Below, piece after piece: positions 35,000 through 44,500 of a DNA stretch of 64,000 nt. Under the pieces are notes generated by a model. The model was not told the origin of the DNA and ran no database searches. It was given only the letters and a program-made list of their open reading frames with translations. Position 1 is the first letter of the stretch, and the number at the start of each line of letters is the position of its first letter. A program made the position numbers and the translations under genes. This stretch comes from Gaetbulibacter saemankumensis DSM 17032. GTDB lineage: Bacteria; Bacteroidota; Bacteroidia; Flavobacteriales; Flavobacteriaceae. The stretch covers positions 1,289,492 through 1,353,491 of the forward strand of contig NZ_KE384430.1 of assembly GCF_000425645.1 (NCBI RefSeq). Direction: 5' to 3'.

Positions 35000-36190
35000 T
35001 TAATTTAAAAATTCGAAAATGCCACAAGCTCCTTGTCCGGTGCCAACGCACATGGTAACAGCACCATATTTGTTTTTCATTTCTCGTTTACGCATTTCAT
35101 CGAATAACTGTACCGATAATTTGGCTCCTGTACAGCCTAATGGGTGCCCTAGGGCAATAGCACCTCCATTTACATTTACAAGGTCGGGGTTTAGTCCTAA
35201 TTCTCTAATTACGGCAATGGATTGTGAAGCAAAGGCTTCATTAAGTTCTATTAATTCTAAATCGTTTTGTTTTAACCCAGCTAGGGAAAGTGCTTTTGGA
35301 ATGGCCTTTACAGGACCAATACCCATAATTCGGGGTTCCACGCCTGCAGCCGCATAGCTCACTAATCGGGCAATAGGTTCTAGGTTTAATTCTTTTACCA
35401 TATCCTCACTCATAACCATTACAAATGCGGCGCCATCACTCATTTGAGATGAATTTCCTGCAGTAACACTACCACCTTGAGCGAACACTGGTCTTAATTT
35501 CGCAAGGGCTTCTAAATTGGTGCCAGCTCTTGGGCCTTCATCTTTTGTAACCGTATAAGTTTTAGTGGCTTTTTTGCCATTTTCATCAATATAGGTTTGC
35601 TCTACTTCAATAGGTGCTATTTGATCTTTAAATCTATTTTCAGCCTGGGCTTTTAAGGCTTTCATGTGGGAATGGTATGCAAATTCATCTTGGTCTTCAC
35701 GAGATACATTAAATTGTTTAGCTACCGCTTCGGCAGTATTACCCATGCCCCAATAATAGTCTTCGTGTCCTGCTTTTACGGTATTATAGTTCAGTTCAGG
35801 TTTAAATCCTGTCATAGGTACCGAACTCATACTTTCAGCGCCACCTGCAATAATACAATTGGCCATACCAGTTTGTATTTTAGCGGTGGCTATACCAATC
35901 GTTTCAATTCCAGAAGAGCAAAATCTGTTTACCGTTACACCTGGAACATCAACACTATTTAACCCAATTAAAGAGATAAATCGTGCCATATTGAGTCCCT
36001 GTGCACCTTCTGGCATGGCATTGCCGACAATAACATCGTCTATTTGTTTTACATCCAGATCAGGTAGTTCTCGCATCATGTATTGAATGGTTTCAGCACC
36101 TAATTCATCGGCTCGTTTAAAACGAAAGACGCCTTTAGGAGCTTTGCCGACTGCCGTTCTGTATGCTTTAACTATATATGCTTGTTTCAT
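35000..36190 (-). CDS. fadA: Acetyl-CoA C-acyltransferase (3-ketoacyl-CoA thiolase)
   Basis: A 396-residue thiolase with the acyl-enzyme cysteine in [11 protein letters not shown] near residue 90, the [10 protein letters not shown] motif near residue 352 (His) and the C-terminal cysteine in [13 protein letters not shown]. It cleaves 3-ketoacyl-CoA to acetyl-CoA and a shortened acyl-CoA. It lies between fadN and fadE in the operon. Length is normal. Confidence 0.94.
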   Translation of the reverse strand: MKQAYIVKAYRTAVGKAPKGVFRFKRADELGAETIQYMMRELPDLDVKQIDDVIVGNAMPEGAQGLNMARFISLIGLNSVDVPGVTVNRFCSSGIETIGIATAKIQTGMANCIIAGGAESMSSVPMTGFKPELNYNTVKAGHEDYYWGMGNTAEAVAKQFNVSREDQDEFAYHSHMKALKAQAENRFKDQIAPIEVEQTYIDENGKKATKTYTVTKDEGPRAGTNLEALAKLRPVFAQGGSVTAGNSSQMSDGAAFVMVMSEDMVKELNLEPIARLVSYAAAGVEPRIMGIGPVKAIPKALSLAGLKQNDLELIELNEAFASQSIAVIRELGLNPDLVNVNGGAIALGHPLGCTGAKLSVQLFDEMRKREMKNKYGAVTMCVGTGQGACGIFEFLN

Positions 36191-36250
36191 TTTTTAAAGT
36201 CTTTAAATTTTCAGTTTAGTGGTAATAACGCTAACTCAACAAATCTTGAA

Positions 36251-38644
36251 TTAATTACGCAGTGGCTTTCCTGTTTTTAACATATGTTGAATACGTTCTA
36301 AAGTCTTTCTTTCTGTACATAAACTTAAAAAAGCCTCGCGTTCCAGATCCAATAAGTACTGCTCACTTACTAGAGTAGGTTCAGAAAGGTCACCTCCAGC
36401 CATAACATAAGCTAATTTGTTGGCTATTTTATGGTCGTGTTCACTAATGTAGTTGGAAGCTTCCATAGCATCGGTACCAACCAAGAACATACCTAAGGCT
36501 TGTTTGCCTAGTACTTTTACATCTTTACGTTTAACAGGTTTTGTATACCCTTGTTTAGCTAATAGCTTAGCATGTTCTTTAGCAATGGCTAATTGTCGGT
36601 CTTTGTTAACTACAACAATATCTTTTCCTTTTTGAAGTACACCAAGATCAAAAGCTTCGTAAGCCGAGGTGGATACTTTTGCCATACCTATGGTTAAAAA
36701 GTATTCTTGAAGCGTATTTAGTTCAACATCTCCTTTTCTAAAAGAATCTGAGGCACGAAGAGCCATTTCTTTAGAACCCCCGCCACCTGGAATCACTCCA
36801 ACACCGAATTCAACTAAACCAATATATGTTTCGGCTGCAGCTACAACTTTATCTACATGCATAGATAATTCACAACCGCCACCTAAAGTCATACCATGCG
36901 GTGCGGAAATGGTTGGGATGGCCGAATAGCGCATGCGCATCATGGTATCTTGAAAATATTTTATGGCTGCATTTAATTCATCGTATTCTTGTTCTACGGC
37001 CATCATAAATATCATGCCTATATTCGCGCCAACTGAGAAATTGGCTCCTTGGTTACCTATTACTAATCCCTCGAAATCTTTTTCTGCTAGATCAATAGCT
37101 TTATTTAATCCGGCTAAAACATCGCCACCAATGGTGTTCATTTTAGATTGAAACTCACAATTTAAAATGCCATCTCCTAAATCTTCGATAACCACACCAG
37201 AATTTTTAAAGACTTCTTTCGACTTTCTAATGTTGTCTAATATTATGAATGCATCTTGCCCTGGTTTTTTATCATAGGATTTATTTGATATATTGTAAGC
37301 ATAAGTCGCTCCCTGTTTAACATTATAAAAGGATTCAATACCAGAAGAAAGCATGTCTTTTACCCAATTGGCAACGCTCAGTCCTTCGGCTTCAATTAAT
37401 TCTATGCCTTTGTTAACGCCAATGGCGTCCCAAATTTGAAATGGCCCGTGTTCCCAGCCAAAACCAGCTTTCATGGCATCATCAATTTTATATAATTCAT
37501 CAGTTATTTCAGGAATTCTATTAGAAACATAGGCAAAAAGCGCTGAAAAATTTTTACGATAAAATATACCTGCTTTATCCTTACCAGTGATTAAAATTTT
37601 AAACCGGTCTATCACCTTATCTACCGTTTTGGTAAGCTCTAGGGTGGCAAATTTTGCTGATTTTTTGTCGCGATACTCTAGAGTGTTTAAATCTAAAGAT
37701 TTAATGGTTTTGCCTTCTTTTTTATAAAAGCCTTGTCCTGTTTTGCTACCGAGCCAATTATTCTTCATCATGGTTTCGATGAAATCGGGTAGCTTAAATA
37801 ATTCATGCGCTTCATCGTTTGGACAGTTTTCATATAACCCGTTGGCAACATGCACTAAGGTATCTAAACCAACCACATCGACCGTACGGAAGGTAGCCGA
37901 TTTTGGTCTGCCTATAACAGGACCAGTAAGTTTGTCGACTTCTTCAACGGTTAAATCGAGTTCTTTAACTTGATGAAATAAACTTTGTATTCCAAAAATA
38001 CCTATACGATTTCCAATAAAGGCCGGAGTGTCTTTTGCTATTACTGAAGTTTTTCCAAGAAACTGTTCGCCATATCCATTTAAAAAATCTAATACTTCAG
38101 GCGAAGTTTTTGGACCTGGGATAATTTCAAAAAGTTTTAAATATCTTGGTGGATTAAAAAAGTGTGTACCACAGAAATGTTTCTGAAAGTCTTCACTGCG
38201 TCCTTCACTCATGTACTGAATAGGAATACCAGAAGTGTTCGAAGTAATGAGTGTTCCTGGTGTGCGGTACTTTTCTAGTTTTTCAAATACCGTTTTTTTG
38301 ATGTCTAATCGCTCTATGACCACTTCCATAATCCAATCGGCATCAGCGACTTTGGAGATATCATCTTCCAGGTTTCCTGTACTTATTCTTTTGGAAAAGG
38401 ATGCATGGTAAATAGGTGAAGGTTTCGATTTCAAGGCTTTTTGTAAATCATCATTAACCAAGCGGTTTCTAACCACCGTATCATCCAGTGTTAAACCTTT
38501 TGATTTTTCAGAGTCGGTAAGTTCTTTAGGAATAATATCCAGTAAAAGAACTTCAACACCAATATTAGCAAAATGACATGCAATGCCACTTCCCATAATA
38601 CCGGAACCAATAATTGCAACTTTCTTTATGCGACGTTTGCTCAT
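36251..38644 (-). CDS. fadN: 3-hydroxyacyl-CoA dehydrogenase / enoyl-CoA hydratase (FadN-like)
   Basis: A 797-residue bifunctional enzyme. The N-terminal Rossmann domain starts at once (AIIGSGIMGSGIACHFANIG), followed by dehydrogenase C-terminal domains (HFFNPPRYLKLFEIIPG, DTPAFIGNRIG) and, from about residue 480, a crotonase/enoyl-CoA hydratase domain (ISAPHGMTLGGGCELSMHVD, VEFGVGVIPGGGGSKEM). This dehydrogenase-first order is opposite to E. coli FadB and like Bacillus FadN. It carries out hydration and second oxidation of beta-oxidation. One base separates it from the MarR gene upstream. Confidence 0.93.
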   Translation of the reverse strand: MSKRRIKKVAIIGSGIMGSGIACHFANIGVEVLLLDIIPKELTDSEKSKGLTLDDTVVRNRLVNDDLQKALKSKPSPIYHASFSKRISTGNLEDDISKVADADWIMEVVIERLDIKKTVFEKLEKYRTPGTLITSNTSGIPIQYMSEGRSEDFQKHFCGTHFFNPPRYLKLFEIIPGPKTSPEVLDFLNGYGEQFLGKTSVIAKDTPAFIGNRIGIFGIQSLFHQVKELDLTVEEVDKLTGPVIGRPKSATFRTVDVVGLDTLVHVANGLYENCPNDEAHELFKLPDFIETMMKNNWLGSKTGQGFYKKEGKTIKSLDLNTLEYRDKKSAKFATLELTKTVDKVIDRFKILITGKDKAGIFYRKNFSALFAYVSNRIPEITDELYKIDDAMKAGFGWEHGPFQIWDAIGVNKGIELIEAEGLSVANWVKDMLSSGIESFYNVKQGATYAYNISNKSYDKKPGQDAFIILDNIRKSKEVFKNSGVVIEDLGDGILNCEFQSKMNTIGGDVLAGLNKAIDLAEKDFEGLVIGNQGANFSVGANIGMIFMMAVEQEYDELNAAIKYFQDTMMRMRYSAIPTISAPHGMTLGGGCELSMHVDKVVAAAETYIGLVEFGVGVIPGGGGSKEMALRASDSFRKGDVELNTLQEYFLTIGMAKVSTSAYEAFDLGVLQKGKDIVVVNKDRQLAIAKEHAKLLAKQGYTKPVKRKDVKVLGKQALGMFLVGTDAMEASNYISEHDHKIANKLAYVMAGGDLSEPTLVSEQYLLDLEREAFLSLCTERKTLERIQHMLKTGKPLRN

Positions 38645-38645
38645 T

Positions 38646-39095
38646 TTATAGCGTATCTTTTTGATTGTAAATTCGTTTGTTCGAAATCATCTCGTTTATA
38701 ACCTCAGCTACTTCATAAAAGTGTTCGAGTTTTTCTTTGGAGACATTGTTTTTTATAGCGTCATTAAAGGTTAAAACTTTCTCTCTCGAGAATACCCTTT
38801 TTTCTTGTCCGAAGTCGGTTAAACGGATGATAACTCCCCGTCCATCATTTGGATTTGGATGTCTTTCTATTAAACCATTTTGTTCCATGGTTTTTAAAAT
38901 TCGGGATAAGCTTGTTGCTTCCATGCCCATTTTAGGACCTAATGCCGTTGAAGGAGTTCCTTTTTCTGGGTCTATGCTTAAAAGCGTAAATCCAGTTGCC
39001 ATCGTGCTGTCTATTTTAGCAGCTTCTTCGTTGTACATTTTTTGTACAGCGAGCCAAGTGGTTCGCAATACGTAATCGATCGTTTTATCTTTCAT
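38646..39095 (-). CDS. MarR family regulator of the fad operon
   Basis: A 149-residue winged-helix regulator. The DNA-binding part is KMGMEATSLSRILKTMEQNGLIERHPNPNDGRGVIIRLTD, of which the recognition helix and the basic wing DGRGVIIRL are characteristic of MarR. It is the first gene of the operon with fadN, fadA and fadE. Two perfect palindromes lie directly upstream at its promoter, so autoregulated repression of beta-oxidation, released by fatty acid or acyl-CoA, is the natural model. Confidence 0.9.
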   Translation of the reverse strand: MKDKTIDYVLRTTWLAVQKMYNEEAAKIDSTMATGFTLLSIDPEKGTPSTALGPKMGMEATSLSRILKTMEQNGLIERHPNPNDGRGVIIRLTDFGQEKRVFSREKVLTFNDAIKNNVSKEKLEHFYEVAEVINEMISNKRIYNQKDTL

Positions 39096-39114
39096 ATTAT
39101 CTGGTCAGTTGAAC

Positions 39115-39164
39115 CAAATATATGAAAAATTTATTATGCATGCATAATAAATTACATGTAATTT
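39115..39164 (-). promoter_or_regulatory. Promoter and twin palindromic operators of the MarR-fad operon
   Basis: A minus-strand -7 motif TATATTTG (39122-39115) lies about 20 bp upstream of the MarR start codon. Just beyond it are a perfect 26-bp palindrome centred at 39140.5 (39128-39153, core TTATGCATGCATAA) and a perfect 16-bp palindrome AAATTACATGTAATTT (39149-39164) centred 16 bp further on. The first covers the region where the -33 element would sit, as expected for repression. Confidence 0.72.
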
Positions 39165-39205
39165 TGAGGTAATCTAATAATAAGTAAAGATAATAAATAT
39201 AGAAG

Positions 39206-40999
39206 TTAACTGCTGTAAATAGAATTTATTAAGTCTTTATATTTTTCCAGGATAATTTTGCGTCGCATCTTCAAGGTAGGTGTCAGGTGACCCGCTTCTA
39301 TGGACCATATATCCGGAGTAATTCTAAACTTTTTAATTTGTTCCCATTTTCCAAAGTCTCTATTGGCTATATCTATTTCCGTTTGTATACGATTAAGCAA
39401 TTTTGTGTTATTTATGATATCGGAAATATTTTCAAATTCAATGTTATGACGTTTACCCCATTCTTTTACAAATTCAAAGTTAATTTGAATTAATGCTGCC
39501 GGCATTTTTTTGCCTTCGCCAATAACCATAACCTGATCTATAAATCGAGATTGTTTAAATTTGTTTTCTAATAGAGCTGGTGCAACATATTTACCACCAG
39601 ATGTTTTAAACATTTCTTTCTTACGATCGGTAATAGTCAGGAAATTATCATTATCCAATTCACCAATATCACCTGTATGAAAATAATCGCCAGTCATTAC
39701 TTCAGCTGTTTTTTCAGGATCTTTGTAGTAGCCCATCATGACATTAGGTCCTTTAACCAAAATTTCACCATCGTCGGCAATTTTCACCTCTACGTGGTCT
39801 ATAACGCGGCCTACTGTACCTATTTTAATACCTCCATTAAACGGGCAGTTTACAGAAATTACAGGTGAAGTTTCAGTAAGTCCGTAGCCTTCCAATATTG
39901 GCATTTTTGCAGCAGAGAAAACTCGAATTAGTCTTGGTTGCAGTGCGGCACTTCCAGACACCATCGTATTCATGTTTCCTCCTAAGGCTTCTCGCCATTT
40001 GTTAAAGATAACCTTATTGGCAATTTTTAATTGGAATTCGTACCAAAAGCCATTTTTACCGTAGGGTTCAAATTTCAGTCCTAAATTAATAGCCCAAAAG
40101 AAAAGTATTTTTTTTATTCCAGTTAATTCTGCTCCTTTTGCTACTATTTTATCGTAAACTTTCTCATATAATCGAGGAACGGCGGTCATAATTTCTGGTT
40201 TCACTTCTTTCAAGTTATCACTCATAGTGTCTATACTTTCGGCGAAATATACTTCGATACCGCAATACTGATATAAATATAGAATCATGCGTTCAAAAAC
40301 ATGACAAACCGGTAAGAAGCTTAAAGCTCTGGAATTACCATGTTCCAATGGTACGCGTGGGGTACTGTCCAATACATTTGAAACTAAGTTTTTGTGTGAT
40401 AACATCACCCCTTTAGGTTTTCCAGTGGTTCCTGAAGTGTAAATTATAGTGGCTAATTCTTCGGGTTTTATAGAATCTTTAATGGCCTTTATTTCTTCAT
40501 CAATTTTGGCGTCGTTATCAAAATCAAGAAGTGTTTTCCAGTAGTTTTCATTGGGGATTTCATCAAAAGTGTACACACCTTTAAGTTTAGTATTGTCTTT
40601 TATAGTGTTAATTTTATCCACTACTTCCTGGTCTGAAACAAAACAGTATGTAGATTCAGAATGGTTTATGATATATTCAAAATCATCAGCCGAAATAGTT
40701 GGGTAAATAGGGACATTCTGTGCTCCAATTTGTAAAACGGCAATATCTAATACATTCCATGCCGTACGGTTATTCGATGAAATAACGGCTATTTTATCAT
40801 TAGGTTTTACACCAAGTTTTAGTAACCCTCGACTTAAAGCGTTTGCATGAGCAATAAATTCTTCTGAAGACAATGATTCCCAAACACCATTGTGTTTTGT
40901 TGAGAACGCATTCTTTAAATTATATTTTTCAAGTTGATATTGCGGAAAATCAAAAATCCTGGTAACCTCTGTCATTAGTTTATTGGTAAAAGATAACAA
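39206..40999 (-). CDS. Long-chain fatty acid-CoA ligase (AMP-binding)
   Basis: A 597-residue acyl-CoA synthetase of the FAA1-like branch, with the AMP-binding motif IIYTSGTTGKPKGVMLSH near residue 190, the motif GYGLTETSPVIS near residue 373 and TGDIGELDNDNFLTITDRKK near 445. It activates long-chain fatty acids to acyl-CoA, the substrate of the adjacent beta-oxidation enzymes. It is upstream of the MarR operon on the same strand, divergent from pflB. Confidence 0.93.
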   Translation of the reverse strand: MLSFTNKLMTEVTRIFDFPQYQLEKYNLKNAFSTKHNGVWESLSSEEFIAHANALSRGLLKLGVKPNDKIAVISSNNRTAWNVLDIAVLQIGAQNVPIYPTISADDFEYIINHSESTYCFVSDQEVVDKINTIKDNTKLKGVYTFDEIPNENYWKTLLDFDNDAKIDEEIKAIKDSIKPEELATIIYTSGTTGKPKGVMLSHKNLVSNVLDSTPRVPLEHGNSRALSFLPVCHVFERMILYLYQYCGIEVYFAESIDTMSDNLKEVKPEIMTAVPRLYEKVYDKIVAKGAELTGIKKILFFWAINLGLKFEPYGKNGFWYEFQLKIANKVIFNKWREALGGNMNTMVSGSAALQPRLIRVFSAAKMPILEGYGLTETSPVISVNCPFNGGIKIGTVGRVIDHVEVKIADDGEILVKGPNVMMGYYKDPEKTAEVMTGDYFHTGDIGELDNDNFLTITDRKKEMFKTSGGKYVAPALLENKFKQSRFIDQVMVIGEGKKMPAALIQINFEFVKEWGKRHNIEFENISDIINNTKLLNRIQTEIDIANRDFGKWEQIKKFRITPDIWSIEAGHLTPTLKMRRKIILEKYKDLINSIYSS

Positions 41000-41408
41000 T
41001 GCAAAGTACGTAATTAAATGTTATTTTCATAAAGAGTGAATAGGCTTTAAAACAGTATTTTAAGAAAATTTATAAATCATTTAACAGTACGAAACGATCT
41101 GTGTCATATTATTCTTGGTTTAATTTTTTAAATAAAGAATGATGCTGTTGTTTTTATGAGTTTAATAATTTTTAAATTAAAAACATGATTAAATACTTAA
41201 AAACAACTTAAAAAGGTAAATAAAAATTATAGAAAATGATATTCGGTTAAATTTTATGAATTAACGAAAAGCAAATTCAAACGTTTTCGAAAGGTTAATC
41301 TATTCCAATACTGTGTATAGCTGATAAATATCAGTTTTTTAAGTTTTATCTCAGCGTAAATTTGTAGTGATAATTAGTGATAAAAAAACAACATTTAAAT
41401 TATAAAAA
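41000..41408. other. 409-bp divergent intergenic region between acyl-CoA ligase and pflB
   Basis: No gene is visible. The pflB-proximal 90 bp hold an FNR-type promoter (41321-41364). The rest is AT-rich. I found no clear -7 motif for the acyl-CoA ligase in the first 60 bp. Confidence 0.6.
41321..41364 (+). promoter_or_regulatory. FNR-type promoter of pflB
   Basis: CTGATAAATATCAG (41321-41334) has 6-bp palindromic arms around AA and shares the 12-base core TGATAAATATCA with the ccoS box. A perfect -7 motif TAAATTTG sits at 41357-41364, 29.5 bp from the box centre to its first base, identical to the ccoS arrangement. The ATG follows 44 bp downstream. Confidence 0.78.
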
Positions 41409-43634
41409 ATGGAATTACAAGAATTAAATAGAGATGTTTCCAAAAAGACAGTTGATGTTAGAGGTTTTGTTTTAAGAAACATAACACCTTACCTTGGAAA
41501 TGGCGATTTTTTAGTAGGACCAAGCGAGAGAACTTTAAAACTATGGGAAGTTTGTAAGAAAGCAACTCAGGAAGAACGTCAAAGAAATGGGGTGCGTTCG
41601 GTTGATACAGAAACGATTTCAACGATCAGCTCCTTTGCAGCTGGATATATTGATAAAGACAACGAAATTATTGTAGGTTTACAAACTGATGAGTTATTAA
41701 AGCGTGCCATGAAACCTTTCGGAGGATTTAAAGTGGTTCAAAAGGCTCTTGCAGAGCAAGGTGTTCAACCAAATGAAAATTTAACCGAATTATTTTCAAA
41801 ATATGTTAAAACACACAACGATGGTGTGTTTGATGCCTATAATGATGAAATTAGAAAATACCGTTCTCTTGGATTTTTAACAGGACTGCCAGATAATTAT
41901 GCACGTGGAAGAATTATCGGGGATTACCGTCGTTTAGCTCTATATGGTATTGATTATCTTATAGAAAATAAAACAGAAGATTTAGAGAATATTACTGGAC
42001 CAATGACCGAGTCGGTTATTCGTTTAAGAGAGGAAGTATCTGAGCAAATCAAGGCATTAAAAGCGATGCTTGAATTGGGTGCAAATTATGGTTTAGATTT
42101 AAGTCGTCCAGCTCAAAATGCTCAGGAAGCGGTACAATGGACTTATATGGCATACCTAGCGGCTGTGAAGGAACAAGATGGTGCAGCCATGTCTTTAGGT
42201 AATGTGTCAACATTCTTAGATATTTATATTGAAAAAGATTTACAAGAAGGTTTAATTACTGAAGTTGAAGCTCAGGAATATATCGACCAGTTTGTAATGA
42301 AGTTACGCATGGTGCGCCACCTAAGAATGAGTGCTTATGATGAGATTTTTGCAGGAGACCCTACCTGGGTAACAGAAGCTATTGGAGGTATGTTTGAAGA
42401 TGGAAGAACCAAAGTGACTAAAACTTCCTATCGTTTCTTAAATACTTTGTATAATTTAGGACCATCACCTGAGCCAAACATGACGATACTATGGTCTAAA
42501 GATTTACCACAAAACTTTAAAGAATTTTGTGCTAAAGTATCTATAGATACCTCTTCAATTCAGTTTGAAAATGATAATTTAATGCGAGCCGAGCGTGGTT
42601 CTGATGATTATGGAATTGCATGTTGTGTGTCTTACCAAAGTTTAGGAAAGTCAATTCAGTTCTTTGGAGCTAGAACAAACCTGGCTAAAACATTATTATT
42701 AGCCATTAACGGTGGACGTTGCGAAAATACGGGGACGTTAGTTGTTGAAGGTATTGAGCCGTTAGAAGGAGATACGCTTGATTTTGATACTGTAATGGCT
42801 AACTTTAAAATAGCTATGAAGGATGTGGCACGTGTGTATAACGATTCGATGAATATTATTCATTACATGCATGATAAGTACTATTACGAAAAAGCTCAAA
42901 TGGCTTTAATAGATACAAATCCATCAATAAATATCGCTTATGGTATTGCCGGGTTGTCGATTGTAGCAGATTCACTTTCAGCTATAAAATATGCCAAAGT
43001 AACACCTGTGAGAAATGAAGAAGGATTAACTGTCGATTTTAAAATTGAAGGTGAATTCCCTAAATATGGAAATGACGATGATCGTGTAGATACTTTAGCT
43101 GCCAATGCTGTAGCCGATTTCAATAATGAATTAAAGCAATTACCAGTTTATAAAGATGCAGAACCAACGTTATCTGTTTTAACCATTACATCAAACGTGT
43201 CTTACGGGAAGAAAACAGGAGCAACACCTGATGGTAGAGCAAGTGGTATTCCTTTTGCACCTGGAGCAAATCCTATGCATGGGCGCGATTGTAACGGAGC
43301 AATAGCCTCTTTAAATTCGGTAGCTAAAATTGATTATAAGAATTCTTTAGATGGGGTTTCAAACACATTCTCAATGGTTCCAAAATCTTTAGGAGCATCA
43401 GATGAAGATAAGATTGAAAACTTAACGAGTATCATCGACGGATATTTTATTAAAGGTGCGCAGCATTTAAATGTAAATGTTCTCGATAAAGAAATGTTAA
43501 TGGATGCTATGGAGCACCCTGAAGAATATCCACAATTAACAATTCGTGTTTCAGGTTATGCCGTTAATTTTGTTAGATTAACAAGAGAACAGCAACTAGA
43601 AGTCATTACACGTTCTTTCCACGAATCAATGTAG
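41409..43634 (+). CDS. pflB: Formate C-acetyltransferase (pyruvate formate-lyase)
   Basis: A 741-residue glycyl-radical enzyme that splits pyruvate with CoA into formate and acetyl-CoA. The catalytic cysteine pair is in [12 protein letters not shown] near residue 405, and the C-terminal glycyl radical loop reads [12 protein letters not shown] near residue 715. Length is that of the family. The activase gene is immediately downstream. The enzyme is oxygen-sensitive and fits the low-oxygen control suggested by the FNR-type promoter upstream. Confidence 0.97.
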   Translation: MELQELNRDVSKKTVDVRGFVLRNITPYLGNGDFLVGPSERTLKLWEVCKKATQEERQRNGVRSVDTETISTISSFAAGYIDKDNEIIVGLQTDELLKRAMKPFGGFKVVQKALAEQGVQPNENLTELFSKYVKTHNDGVFDAYNDEIRKYRSLGFLTGLPDNYARGRIIGDYRRLALYGIDYLIENKTEDLENITGPMTESVIRLREEVSEQIKALKAMLELGANYGLDLSRPAQNAQEAVQWTYMAYLAAVKEQDGAAMSLGNVSTFLDIYIEKDLQEGLITEVEAQEYIDQFVMKLRMVRHLRMSAYDEIFAGDPTWVTEAIGGMFEDGRTKVTKTSYRFLNTLYNLGPSPEPNMTILWSKDLPQNFKEFCAKVSIDTSSIQFENDNLMRAERGSDDYGIACCVSYQSLGKSIQFFGARTNLAKTLLLAINGGRCENTGTLVVEGIEPLEGDTLDFDTVMANFKIAMKDVARVYNDSMNIIHYMHDKYYYEKAQMALIDTNPSINIAYGIAGLSIVADSLSAIKYAKVTPVRNEEGLTVDFKIEGEFPKYGNDDDRVDTLAANAVADFNNELKQLPVYKDAEPTLSVLTITSNVSYGKKTGATPDGRASGIPFAPGANPMHGRDCNGAIASLNSVAKIDYKNSLDGVSNTFSMVPKSLGASDEDKIENLTSIIDGYFIKGAQHLNVNVLDKEMLMDAMEHPEEYPQLTIRVSGYAVNFVRLTREQQLEVITRSFHESM

Positions 43635-43648
43635 TTTTTTTATCATTT

Positions 43649-43693
43649 GAAACATCTAAGAAAGTAGTTTTAGAACGCTTTCTTGGATGTTTC
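43649..43693 (+). promoter_or_regulatory. Strong stem-loop between pflB and pflA overlapping the pflA start
   Basis: GAAACATCTAAGAAAG (43649-43664) pairs with CTTTCTTGGATGTTTC (43678-43693), 16 bp with one T-G pair, followed by TTTT. The pflA ATG (43687-43689) lies in the 3' arm. The element could attenuate transcription, stabilise pflB mRNA and mask pflA translation, giving much more PflB than activase. Confidence 0.65.
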
Positions 43694-44460
43694 TTTTAAA
43701 ATTAAAGCCAATTAAAACTGAAGATAACATATTAAGAGTTCACTCATTAGAATCCTTCGGAACGCATGACGGGCCAGGCATTCGTTTTGTGATGTTTTTA
43801 CAGGGATGTAAGTTGAAATGTCTGTATTGTCATAATCCGGATACTATTAACACGACAGGAGGAAAAGAATATGAGGTTGAAGAGTTAGTGCAAATGGCCA
43901 TTAATTTGAAACCTTATTTTGGAAGAAAAGGTGGCGTGACTGTTTCAGGAGGTGAACCCTTATTACAATCAAAAGCCTTAATTCCTTTCTTTAAGCGATT
44001 GAAAGAGGAAGGTATTCATACCAATTTAGATACGAATGGACGTTTATTGAATCATTTTGCTATCGATTTATTAGATAATTATGCCGATTTAGTGATGTTG
44101 GATATCAAGCACATGACAGAAGAAGGGTATCAAGCATTAACGGGGCAAAGAAATAAAGAAACAACCTTCGAATTTGCTAAGCACCGTGAAGCTTCAGGTA
44201 AAACCATGTGGTTGCGTTATGTACTTATTCCGGAAATTACAAATAGACCGGAACTTTTACATGAAATGGGTAATTATTTTAAGGATTATAAAACCATTGA
44301 AAAAATTGAGCTTCAGCCATATCATAAATTAGGTATTCATAAGTGGGAAGCTTTAGGATGGGATTATGAACTAAAGGATGCTAGAGAAAACACTAAGGAG
44401 GAAATTCAACAGGCGGTTAGTATTCTAAAAGAGTATTTTAAAGAGGTTAAGGTAAATTAA
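43687..44460 (+). CDS. pflA: Pyruvate formate-lyase activating enzyme (radical SAM)
   Basis: A 257-residue radical SAM protein with the CxxxCxxC cluster motif in GCKLKCLYCHNPDT near residue 40, HSLESFGTHDGPGIRFV ahead of it and the SAM-binding VTVSGGEPLLQ. It creates the glycyl radical of PflB. The only ATG upstream of the conserved region is at 43687, placing the start inside a stem-loop. The gap to pflB is 52 bp. Confidence 0.95.
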   Translation: MFLLKLKPIKTEDNILRVHSLESFGTHDGPGIRFVMFLQGCKLKCLYCHNPDTINTTGGKEYEVEELVQMAINLKPYFGRKGGVTVSGGEPLLQSKALIPFFKRLKEEGIHTNLDTNGRLLNHFAIDLLDNYADLVMLDIKHMTEEGYQALTGQRNKETTFEFAKHREASGKTMWLRYVLIPEITNRPELLHEMGNYFKDYKTIEKIELQPYHKLGIHKWEALGWDYELKDARENTKEEIQQAVSILKEYFKEVKVN

Positions 44461-44500
44461 AAAATGAGCTGATAATACAGCGCTTATATACAATTAAGTC

